This document shows positions 16,806 through 27,800 of a stretch of DNA of 32,111 bases, one piece after another (positions within the stretch are counted from its first letter, which is position 1; each line of letters begins with the position of its first letter). Where the stretch lies: assembly GCA_019637115.1 (NCBI GenBank), contig JAHBWH010000090.1:1-32111 (forward strand), in the 5' to 3' direction. Origin of the DNA: Myxococcales bacterium (GTDB lineage: Bacteria; Myxococcota_A; Polyangia; Polyangiales; Houyiibacteriaceae). The translations under genes and the position numbers were made by a program. The notes below the pieces were generated by a model. It was given only the letters and a program-made list of their open reading frames with translations, was not told the DNA's origin and ran no database searches.

Positions 16806-18268
16806 GAAGCGAGACGTGGAAGAACGCGCGGCACGTGCTGCTCGCGGCGGGTTGGCTGATGGCGGCGTGCGGAGGCTCGAGCATGACGCCGGGTCCGGAC
16901 GACGGCGGGATGCCCGGCGACGGTGGCTTCGGTCACGACGGCGCGCCGCCGATGAGCGACTTCGATCCCTCGCAGACCTACGAGGGCGAGGGCACCGCCT
17001 GCCGGATGAGCCTGCAGTGTGGCGATCGGCAGCTCTGCGTGCGCGGCGAGTGCATGCGGCACGAGCGGATCGACCGCGAGACGGCGGAGTTCGGGCTGAT
17101 GCGGCAGGCGGAAGCGGATGACGCTCCCGACGCTGACGTGTTCAGTGCGCGGGCGGCAGTCGCGGGGCAGGGGGCCTGGATCTTCACCTCCGTAGTGGTT
17201 CCTGGGAGGGACCAGGCGTCGTTGGTCTCACTCGAGTCGTTCGATGAGCAGGGGTGTCTCGTAACGCGTGTCGAGCGAGAATGGCGCGCTGCGTGGCTTC
17301 CGAATGTGGATTGTCTCGGAGTCGATGCGAACGAACGAGGTGAGCTCTTTGTCGCTGCCGCCTCGCTCGAGGATGGGGGGCCCGTCGTAGTGCGGTTGGA
17401 TGAGGCCCTTCATGAGGTTGCGCGAGTCGAGCCGTCGCGCGAGATGCTCACGCGTTCCATATCGCCGCTAGGCCCAGAGGCACGCTTCGGTGGCGCGACA
17501 TCAGTGCTCGTCGATGGAGACGACGTCCTGTTCGCAGTCGGCGTGTTTTCGCGAGATGCGCTCGAACACGACGCGACTGTGGTGTTTCGGATGACGCCAG
17601 GCGGCGTTCGAATGGCGCGAGAGCAGCCGATCGATGGCGGCCGTGGGTGGCTCGTCCGAGACGCCGAACACGTATCCGTGGTCACGACGGTCTGGGATTG
17701 GGAGGACGGATCGACCCGGTGGCCTCGTCAGCGCGACGGTGACCACCGGATCCTCGTGACCGAGGTCGTTGGAGACGAGTCGAACGAGATCTATCGCGGT
17801 CCGGCGATGGCGGCGACGTACATGCGTCCATCTGCCACGGACTGGTGGGTCGTAATCGGTGATCCGAGATGCGAGATTCCCGTCTACCACATGGGTCGTC
17901 GTGTGGAAGATAGATTTGGTCAGTCGTCATCAATGCAGAGATGTCGTGAGAACATGTTCGAGGTTTGGGCTGGGCCGCCAAATCGGTCGAGGCCGTCGGA
18001 GCTCGGAAGTGGGTTCCTGGCTTGGGACGGAAGCCGCGTCGAACTTTTCGAGTTGGGTCCGCGAGGTGTCGTGGACGGGGATGATGGTGATGAGTGGGTC
18101 TTTCCGGGGATTCGGTCGATGGATGGCGACCTGATATCGGGGGAGAGAGATGTGTGGATTTCCGTGTCGGGGTGTACGCTTATCAACCTCTACGGCGCGG
18201 GTCTGGCGGGTCTGTGTCCGGAGCAAGGCGCGAAGGCCATTGAGGTCGTGGCGGAGGTGAGGCCATGA
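16802..18268 (+). CDS. Lipoprotein with Cys motif and beta-propeller-like body
   Basis: A 488-residue secreted lipoprotein of unknown function, the middle gene of the operon. It has an n-region, hydrophobic core and lipobox MAAC (Cys23). A disordered Asp/Gly/Pro tether reaches about residue 58. A compact Cys module follows (C67-x5-C73-x5-C79-x4-C84), then about 380 residues of short beta-strand repeats with loops like DGDDVLFAVGVF and DANERGELFVAAAS, suggesting a propeller. ATGA overlaps join it to both neighbours (16802-16805 and 18265-18268), so translation of all three is probably coupled. From about 17130 onward base composition falls: 17881-17940 is 50% GC, against about 67% in a sample of the preceding gene. 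AT-ending codons appear that are rare elsewhere in the window. Its layout parallels the lipoprotein at 23067, though sequence similarity is not obvious. Confidence 0.85.
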   Translation: MRSETWKNARHVLLAAGWLMAACGGSSMTPGPDDGGMPGDGGFGHDGAPPMSDFDPSQTYEGEGTACRMSLQCGDRQLCVRGECMRHERIDRETAEFGLMRQAEADDAPDADVFSARAAVAGQGAWIFTSVVVPGRDQASLVSLESFDEQGCLVTRVEREWRAAWLPNVDCLGVDANERGELFVAAASLEDGGPVVVRLDEALHEVARVEPSREMLTRSISPLGPEARFGGATSVLVDGDDVLFAVGVFSRDALEHDATVVFRMTPGGVRMAREQPIDGGRGWLVRDAEHVSVVTTVWDWEDGSTRWPRQRDGDHRILVTEVVGDESNEIYRGPAMAATYMRPSATDWWVVIGDPRCEIPVYHMGRRVEDRFGQSSSMQRCRENMFEVWAGPPNRSRPSELGSGFLAWDGSRVELFELGPRGVVDGDDGDEWVFPGIRSMDGDLISGERDVWISVSGCTLINLYGAGLAGLCPEQGAKAIEVVAEVRP

Positions 18269-21200
18269 GCCGGGTCTCATTTGTGATTGCAGCGCTGCTG
18301 GCTGCATGTGGAATGGATGCTGAGCTTCACGCGGACGGGGCTGAGAGCGAGCTGGTTGGCATCGAGCGCGATGACTTCGATGCCGCTTTCGACCGTGCGG
18401 CATGCATGTGCCAGTCGCGGCTCATGGTTGCGGGGGCGAGGCGATTCGGAGCGAACGCCGGAGCCGCAGACTCTGACCCGTTGATTCAGGAGTTTTCGAC
18501 ACGATTCGCGGCGGCAAATAGCTGTGATTCGGTGGTGCGGCGGCCGGTGGCGAGAGCGGTGGACCGCGGGGCCAATGGATGCGCCGCGCCCATCTCCGGA
18601 GCCGGTCAGCGCCCGCCACGCTTGATCAACCTCGCCGCGGAGAGCGGACCCGCATATGGCGAGTTTGCGGAAGGGTTCTGTCGGGCAGATGTGAACCACT
18701 GCCTCGGTCAGGAGCTTCGCCTCGAGGCGGAGTCGCTGGCCACGAGCCCTCGGTCGCGCGCCGTGCGCGACGCGCTGCTCGATGAGGCCGGGCGGCGTTT
18801 TCAGAGCAGCGCTGTCGAGGCCAGCTTCGCGTTGGGGTTCGTTGGAGATATGTGCTCGCTCGACCCCGCAGCACGCGGCGGCTACGCGCACCTTGAGCCC
18901 GAGTGTAACCGGCTTCGGAGCACCTCGTACGCCGACCACGTCCTGCGGACGGTCGCCGAGTCGGTGTCTTCGCTCGGTGAGATCCACGAGACGCTCGTCG
19001 AGAGCGCGGCTCGGGCGGGCGACGCGCTCTCGCCGGCGCGCTTCACGAGCCCGGAGGCGCTCTCGGACGCGATCTGGGGGCCCGAGGGGTATCGCTTCGA
19101 GGCCGCGCAGCGGCTGATGGGGAGGGCGGAGGGCGTCGTCGCGTATGGGCGGTCGGACTCCACGTTCGGGACGCGGCGCATGCGCAACGACTGGGACGGC
19201 GCGTACGCCTCCGAGACGGATGGCAACGGACGCGCGGCGGAGACGCTCGGGCTGCTCGTCGCGCATCGCGTTCCTTTCGGCGCGTCCCGTCAGACGACCG
19301 GTCGGGTCGACTTCACCAGGCTGCAGATGACGGGGCCCGACGCGGACCGGCGCTTCCGGGCGCTCTTCAACCTGCTCGATCATCGAATGGCGGCGGCGGA
19401 GCAGACGGGGCCCTACGCGCTCACCCGCGTGCCGGACGAGCTCCTCGTGGGAGACGGGCCCATGCCCTCCTTGCCCGGCGCGGATCTCCGCAACTTCGCG
19501 CCGATGAGCGAGTCCGAGCTGCTCTCGTACGCGACGCGCCCGCTCCCGCCGCTCGACTCGCCGCTCCGTCGGCGTCACGGGCTCGGCGTCGATGACGTAC
19601 GAGCCGCGCACCGTCTCGCGAAGGGGATCCTCGCGACCCAGGACGTCCGCTACGAGGTCGTCGAGCAGGTGCCGGGAAGCGCGCCCCTGCTGGGTTTCTC
19701 GCGCTTCGACGTCTTCCCGGCGGCGGACGAGCGGCTCGCGTTCGCACTGCAGAACGTCGGCGGCCCGACGGCCGCGATCGCCGCGGATCCCTTGGGGGTC
19801 GTGCTCCCGCCCTCCGCGAGCGGCGCCGAGGTGGGCTTCTCCAACGTCTATGGGCTCGACGTGTCCCGGACGCGCGACGTCGGCGCCGCGCTCGCGCTTC
19901 ACCTCGTCCGCGTGCACCTGCGACGCGCCGCGTCGACCTGGCTCTTCGACGTCTCGAGCCGAGAGGAGGCCGCGTCCGTCGACGCCGTCACCTCGTTGGT
20001 GGACGCCTTCGTCGGCTCCCACTGGACCGAGTACACGCGCTATCAAGAGATCACCTGCGCCACGCCAGCGCGGCCGAGCGGCGCGCGGCCGTCTCCAGGT
20101 GCCGGCTACTTCTGTGCGAGTCCAGCCAGCGTGAGCGGACGCTGGCTCGACCGGATCGATGGGCAGGCGCCGGGACGTTGGACGCTCTACCACCCCCCCG
20201 GCGACGCGCTCTTCGACGCGGACGCGCTCGAGCCCGTGATCGTCCGCGGAGCCTTCGCCGCGGAGTGCTTGCGGCTTGGGACCGATCCGAGTTGCCCGAG
20301 CGATCCGGAGTCGCTCCCCGGGTACGCCGTGCTCCAACGCGACCTCTCCGCCCCGCCAGCGGGCCGACCGAGCGTAGAGGCCGTTCTCGGGGTCCGTCAG
20401 CGGCGCTACCTCGTGACGACCGCGCACACCTTCGCGATCCCGTCGGCGGCGAGCACAGCGAACGCGACGGGCTACGTCTTCTGGCGACATTCCGGTCGGA
20501 GCGATGATGACGGAGAGATGGCCGATGATCGCAGGGGGAGCTCAACGATCGAGCATATTCTGGTCGACGTCATCCAACCGCTTCGCCGGGGCTCCGTTCA
20601 TGCGCTCGGCGGTCGCTACGCCGAGCTCTTCGCGAACGCAGTCGCCAAGCAGCCCCTCAATCCGGTGCGCCCGGCGGTCGCGTCGATCGGCCTGCCTTAC
20701 GACCTCGTCCCGCCCCTCGAGAGCGAGCTTACGAGCACGGGGGACGCGTACGAGCGCTCCTACCAGCACTACCTCGCCAACGCGGCGCGCGCAGCGGAGA
20801 CGGCGCGCACCTCGCTCGATCAAGCCCGGCGGGCCGAGCTCGAGGCGCTGCGTGACGGCCGCGCGGACATCGCGCTCCTCGAAGAGGCCCGCTTGGCCGA
20901 GCAGGAAACGCTGCTCACCACGTGCGGCTCCGAGCGTGGCTGCGAGGTGCCGCGGGCGCGGGACGTCCGGCTCGGCGAAGTGTACGTCGACGGCCGACCG
21001 CTCATTCGCGCACCCGCAGCGGACGAGATCCCATTCTTCGTGGGCATCGACGGCGCAAGCGGGCAGCCACTGGTGCGGGTGCGTGACGCGTTGGGGTTCG
21101 TGGATAGACGTTGCGACCACGTGATCGCGACGGTGCTCGGAGGCGCGAGCTTCGAGGGCATCGACAAGCGCGACTACGACGACTTCGTCGAGCGTTCGTT

Positions 21201-22866
21201 CTCGGGCGCGCTCGGCTGCCTGCGTCACGCGCTGCTCCACTCGGCGATGGACGCTCGCATGCACGAGGTCCCCGAGCGGGTCATCGAAGAGCTCGCCGTG
21301 GGCGGGTCCGGGCAGTTCCCGACCCTGCGTGGCGAAGTCCGCGAGCCCCTCGTGGCGGCGTTCCAAGGGATGATGGACCTCCACTCCGCCCTCGAAGGCT
21401 TCGAGTCGCAGTACCAGATCGCGCTCGCCGAGATCCGTCGCGGCGCGAGACAAATCGACGACCTGATGCCCAGCCAGGCGCGGGAGCGTTGGTGCAAGGC
21501 GGGCCGCATCCTCGCGGTCATCGGGACCATCGCGGCGTCGGTCGTCTCGACGATCGTGACCTTCGGTGCGGCATCGGCCGTCATCGTCGCCATCGTCGTG
21601 GTCGCGTCCGTTGCTTCGAGCGCGGCCGCCGCGTCCGGCCTCGTCGAACTCGACAAATGCGGCGGCAACGAAGAGCTCGCGCGGGCGACGATCGAGTCGA
21701 CCCTCTCTGGGGCGCTCCTCGCGATGGAGAACCTGCGCGGCATCACCGACGAGGTGCGTCGCACGAGCGGGCGGCTCGCGCTCGGCAACTCGCGGCTCGA
21801 CCAGCTCGCGACGCGGGCGCGGATCGCCCGCGCGCGCCGCGACATTCAAGAGCGGCTCATCGCGACGAACTCACTCTCGGACATGCCCGAGTGGCGGGCG
21901 CTCCAGACCGCGCAGGCGCGGCGGGCGCGCCGGCAGCTCTACCGCGCGCAGCAATACGCCTTCGTCGCGCGGCGGGCCGTCGAGCTCCGCCTGGCCGTCG
22001 ATCTTCCTTCGCTGACGCGCGCGGAGCCCTTCACCGAGGCGCCGACGCTCTGGGCCAACGACGTGTTCACGGTCGACACCGCGAGCTCCGCGGATGGCCG
22101 CGCGGGGGCGCCAGCGACGGGGCACGCGTCGACGGCCGGGGAGGCCATCGTCGACTACGTCGAGCGTCTCTCGGACTTCGTCCGAGGCTACCCCTTCGCG
22201 CGCCGCTTCCGCGACGCGAGCGACGTGCAGGTGCTGAGCCTGGCGGCGCTCGCGGATGAAGGGCCCGTCCGGGCGGAGAACAGGCGCTCCTTCCATGAGC
22301 TCCTCGCCTACGTCTGCAACGACGACTCGATGGAGGTCGCGCCGCAGGAGGCCGCGCCGTGCGCACAGGCGGGCGGTGTCGCCTACGCCGAGGTGCGCTT
22401 CTCGGTGCCGCGCTTCTGGGGGGACTACCTCGCCGACCGCTTGGCGACCGAGGGGTTCAACCACCGGCACGAGCGCGTCGCGCTCAACCTCGTGGGTGGT
22501 GGGCTCGTCGATTGCCGGCGCTCCTCGCGGCCGACCGAGTGCTGGTCGAACGGCAACCTCCGCTACGACCTGCGGCAGGAGGGCTCGGTGCTGCTCGAGA
22601 GCTACGAGCGAGATCTGCACCGGGTCGAGATGGAGCCGGGGGTGATCGTCGCTGGGCGCGCGTTGGCGGCGGAGCGGGTGCTCACGAACCCGATCTCGGG
22701 CGCAGACCGGAGTCTCCTCTCCGGGTACGAGCGCGCCGAGCTCTGGGGCCGCCCGCTGATGGGCACCTACACGGTGCGCATCCACGGTCGCCCGGAGATC
22801 GTGTGGGAGCGCCTGCAGGACGTGCAGGTGCTGCTGCAGTACCGGTTCTGGACGCGGCAGGAGTGA
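18265..22866 (+). CDS. Giant lipoprotein, TcA-like architecture (paralogue 2)
   Basis: A 1533-residue paralogue of the gene at 12174. The signal peptide has a perfect lipobox LAAC (Cys15). Shared blocks: EGFCRADVNHCLGQELRLEAESLA; the PECNRL Cys; LLDHRMAA; SPLRRRHGLGVDDVRAAHRL; PPLESELTSTGDAYERSYQHYL; PEWRALQ; and the beta-rich C-terminal 160 residues, including DC and TEC (C-x11-C), MEPGVI.AGRAL and VQVLLQYRFWTRQE. Residues 1082-1127 form a strongly hydrophobic hairpin (about 46 residues, many Val/Ile/Ala), flanked by Cys1077 and Cys1132 and by long amphipathic helices. This resembles the membrane-inserting tip between the central helices of TcA or alpha-pore-forming toxins. The C-terminal domain has the position and strand-rich character of the TcA TcB-binding domain. 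The gene starts within the stop of its upstream neighbour (ATGA). The function is inference; the family was not recognised by name. Confidence 0.87.
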   Translation: MSRVSFVIAALLAACGMDAELHADGAESELVGIERDDFDAAFDRAACMCQSRLMVAGARRFGANAGAADSDPLIQEFSTRFAAANSCDSVVRRPVARAVDRGANGCAAPISGAGQRPPRLINLAAESGPAYGEFAEGFCRADVNHCLGQELRLEAESLATSPRSRAVRDALLDEAGRRFQSSAVEASFALGFVGDMCSLDPAARGGYAHLEPECNRLRSTSYADHVLRTVAESVSSLGEIHETLVESAARAGDALSPARFTSPEALSDAIWGPEGYRFEAAQRLMGRAEGVVAYGRSDSTFGTRRMRNDWDGAYASETDGNGRAAETLGLLVAHRVPFGASRQTTGRVDFTRLQMTGPDADRRFRALFNLLDHRMAAAEQTGPYALTRVPDELLVGDGPMPSLPGADLRNFAPMSESELLSYATRPLPPLDSPLRRRHGLGVDDVRAAHRLAKGILATQDVRYEVVEQVPGSAPLLGFSRFDVFPAADERLAFALQNVGGPTAAIAADPLGVVLPPSASGAEVGFSNVYGLDVSRTRDVGAALALHLVRVHLRRAASTWLFDVSSREEAASVDAVTSLVDAFVGSHWTEYTRYQEITCATPARPSGARPSPGAGYFCASPASVSGRWLDRIDGQAPGRWTLYHPPGDALFDADALEPVIVRGAFAAECLRLGTDPSCPSDPESLPGYAVLQRDLSAPPAGRPSVEAVLGVRQRRYLVTTAHTFAIPSAASTANATGYVFWRHSGRSDDDGEMADDRRGSSTIEHILVDVIQPLRRGSVHALGGRYAELFANAVAKQPLNPVRPAVASIGLPYDLVPPLESELTSTGDAYERSYQHYLANAARAAETARTSLDQARRAELEALRDGRADIALLEEARLAEQETLLTTCGSERGCEVPRARDVRLGEVYVDGRPLIRAPAADEIPFFVGIDGASGQPLVRVRDALGFVDRRCDHVIATVLGGASFEGIDKRDYDDFVERSFSGALGCLRHALLHSAMDARMHEVPERVIEELAVGGSGQFPTLRGEVREPLVAAFQGMMDLHSALEGFESQYQIALAEIRRGARQIDDLMPSQARERWCKAGRILAVIGTIAASVVSTIVTFGAASAVIVAIVVVASVASSAAAASGLVELDKCGGNEELARATIESTLSGALLAMENLRGITDEVRRTSGRLALGNSRLDQLATRARIARARRDIQERLIATNSLSDMPEWRALQTAQARRARRQLYRAQQYAFVARRAVELRLAVDLPSLTRAEPFTEAPTLWANDVFTVDTASSADGRAGAPATGHASTAGEAIVDYVERLSDFVRGYPFARRFRDASDVQVLSLAALADEGPVRAENRRSFHELLAYVCNDDSMEVAPQEAAPCAQAGGVAYAEVRFSVPRFWGDYLADRLATEGFNHRHERVALNLVGGGLVDCRRSSRPTECWSNGNLRYDLRQEGSVLLESYERDLHRVEMEPGVIVAGRALAAERVLTNPISGADRSLLSGYERAELWGRPLMGTYTVRIHGRPEIVWERLQDVQVLLQYRFWTRQE

Positions 22867-23066
22867 GGGTGGGCACGCAAGCCAGCGCTACTGCCCCCAA
22901 CCCGACCTTCGCTCCGGGTATCCGGGGCCAAGGGCGCGGATCTCGCTCGCCGACCTCCTCGAATGGGCTTTGGCCTGTCCAACGCCTGCGCGGCAAACGA
23001 CCTCCACCCCGATCATCCACGGCAACCCAGGATGAGCTTCGGGTTGGGGGCACTCGCCTCCGCGCC

Positions 23067-24767
<1,701 letters not shown>

Positions 24768-24860
24768 CGAGCGCGCGCCGCGGCCGTCACGCGCTGCTCG
24801 TTCAGGCCCCTCGCCCCGACTCTTCCTTCGCTTCTCACCGACGCCTCGGACGCACGAATC

Positions 24861-27800
24861 ATGCTCCCGCTCCCCGCCTCCCGCGCCACGTCTTCGGACC
24901 CGGTCTCGGCCACGGCCCCGGTCTCGGGCACCGCCCCGGTCTCGGACACGGCCCCGGTCTCCGGCACGGCCTCGGCCACGGCCCCGGTCTCGGCCACGGC
25001 CCCGGACGTTCCGCGCCCCGCCCAACACCGCCGTCCACGGCGCGCGACCTTCGCCACACGCGCGCTCTGCACCTTCCTCGCGTCGCTCACCGTCCTCACG
25101 GTCGGGACGCCGCTCGCGGCGCGCGCACAAGATCCGGACGGCGCATACGAGTCGAGCGACGCCCCGCGTTTGCGCGAGGAGCTCCGCGACGCGCTGCCCG
25201 ACGACCTCCGCTACCCCGTGAGCGAGGAGGTGCGCGCGCAGCTCGGCGCGCGTGATCGAGAGTCGCTGCGGGACGTGCTGACGAGCGACGGGGAGGGCCC
25301 CGAGGCGACGGAGACAGAGCTGCCCGAGAACGTCTCGCCGACGTCGCTGCCGACGGGCGAGGCGAAGAGCGCGGTGGAGCCGACGCGCATCAGTCTCCCG
25401 AGCGCGGAGGGTTCCATCGAGGGGATGGGCGAGTCGTTCGCGCCCGTGCTCTCGAGTGGGACGGCGACGTTCAGCGTGCCGCTCGCGCTGCCGGCGGGGC
25501 GGGCGGGGGTGCAGCCGAGCCTCGGGCTCTCGTACGCGAGCACGAACGGCAACGGCGCCGTGGGCATCGGGTGGTCGCTCTCCACGCCCTTCATCGTGCG
25601 GCAGTCGGACCGCGGGTTGCCGCGCTACGTGGACGGCCCGGCGTGGACGCCCGACGAGGACCGCTTCTTCTACAACGGCGGCCAAGAGCTCGCGCCGGTC
25701 GACACGGCGGCGATGGCCGCGGTGGATGGTTCGGGGGGGCTCTACCCGAACGTCTCGGGCGTGCCCAGCGAGGTGAGCGGCTGGCAGCAGTACCGGGCGC
25801 GCGTCGAGGGCGGCTTCTTGCGCTTCTTCCGCAGCCCCGACGCGCGCCGCTGGGTGGTGCAAGGCAAGGACGGCACGCGCTTCGACTTCGGCCTCTTGCC
25901 GAGCGGCGAGGGGCCAAGCGACCTCGACGCGAACGTCGCGCTGCAGAGCGAGCTGCCGAGCGGCGGAGGCCGCGTCTACGGCTGGCACCTGACGCGCATG
26001 AGCGACGCGCACGGGTCGACGGTCTACTACCGCTACCTCCGCCACGGCGGCGAGGTCTACGTCCAGGACGTCTACTACCTCAGCCCCGCGAGCTGCGCGG
26101 GCGGGAGCCCCGCGGCGCAGCGCGCGTGCAGCGCGCCGCTCGACGCCTACGGCGCGCGCGTCCACTTCGACTACGAGCTGCGCGGCGACGTCACCTCGCG
26201 TTATGCGAGCGGCTGGCGGGTCGAGACGGCGTATCGGCTGCGCCGCGTGACCATGACGGCGGCCGAGGCCGAGGGCCGGGCGCTGGTGCGCCGCTACCAC
26301 CTCGCGTACGTGCCGAGCGCGCGCTCGTTCCACTCGCTGCTCGCGTCGGTGCAGGTCGAAGGCCGGCCGGCCACGAGCCAGGGCGCAGGCACCTTCGCGC
26401 ACGAGACCTTCACGCACGTGACGGAGTCCGCGGCGCTCGGCGACGCGCTCGATCGGCGCCGCGGCCAGCTCCTGCCGCCGATGAGCTTCGGCTACACCGA
26501 GCCGCCCGCGGGGCCGATCCCCGGCTTCGGCGGGGTCGACTCCACGGTGCGCGCGGTCGAGGGGCCGCCCGAGGTGAGCGTCGACGCGGCGCGCGCGGAC
26601 CTCTTCGACGTCAACAGCGACGGCCTGCCGGATCTGATCGTGACCGACCCTGCGCGCTACCGGACAGCGGACGGGCGGCCAGCGGTGGGCGTGTTCTTCA
26701 ACGGCTTCACGGGGCCGAGCGCGCGGCCGGCGGGGCGGGCGGGGGTGTTCAGCGAAGCCATCGCGATGCCGATGCGCGGCGACCTCTCGGGCACGCTGAA
26801 CCTCGGCAACGCGAACATCGTGCCGATGGACGTCGACGGTGACGGGCGCAGCGACCTGCTGCACATGCCGCGCCTCGATCGCTACGGCTTCTTCACGCCG
26901 ACGCGCGCGAGCGACGCGGCCACCGGGCAGAGCGCGTCACCGGCCGACCAAGGCTGGCGCTTCACCTACGCCGAGGTCGCGCTCGAGCGCGGGACCGATC
27001 CGCGCGTCGACTTCGTGCGCGACGGCACGCACTACCAGGTCTTCGACGTCAACGGCGACCACCTCATCGACGTCGTGCGCACGACGGGCACGGTGATGCA
27101 GACGTGGCTGAACCTCGGCTGGCTCGAAGGCGGCGAGGGGCGCTTCGGCCAAGCGCGCCGCGTGGGCGACGGCTACGCGCTCTCGACCGCGCCGCACGAG
27201 ACGTGCCTCCTGCACGACGGGCTGCCGCTCGACTTCGCGGACCCCGAGCTGCGCCTCGCGGACATGAACGGCGACGGGCTGACGGACCTCGTCAAGATCC
27301 GCCGCGGGCGCGTCGTGTGGTGGCCGGGGCGCGGGACGACGGCGACCGGGGCGCCGGTCTTCGGCGACGGCCCGGCGGAGTGCGGGCGCGGGCAGGGCGC
27401 GGGGCGCCAGCGGGTGATGGACAACCCGCCGCGCGAGCTCAACCCGGAGCTGTCGAACGTCTTCCTCGCGGACGTGAACGGCGACGGCGCGCCGGACGTC
27501 GTGCAGGTGCGCTTCCGCGAGGTCGACGTGTACTTCAACCGCGCGGGAGAGGGCTTCACCGATCGGGTGATCGTGCCGGCGCCCTTCGCGCCGGACTTCG
27601 CGCCGCGCATCCGGCTGACGGACATCGACGGCACGGCGACGACGGACCTGGTCTATGCGTCGAGCCGACGCTGGGAGTACCTCGACTTCATGGGGGGCCA
27701 GCGGCCGCGCCTCTTGACGCGGGTGGAGAACGGCCTCGGCGCGACGACGACGCTGACCTACTCGACGTCGGCCGTCGACTACACGCTCGACCTCGCGCAG

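Noticed and set aside
18277..20490. 737-codon minus-strand open frame inside paralogue 2
   Set aside because: Arg-rich and without family features; the plus-strand frame is supported by its similarity to the gene at 12174.
22867..23066. A small gene or terminator between paralogue 2 and the DUF4215 lipoprotein
   Set aside because: Only short shadow frames and a weak CCGG-GTAT-CCGG palindrome were found, too little to support either.
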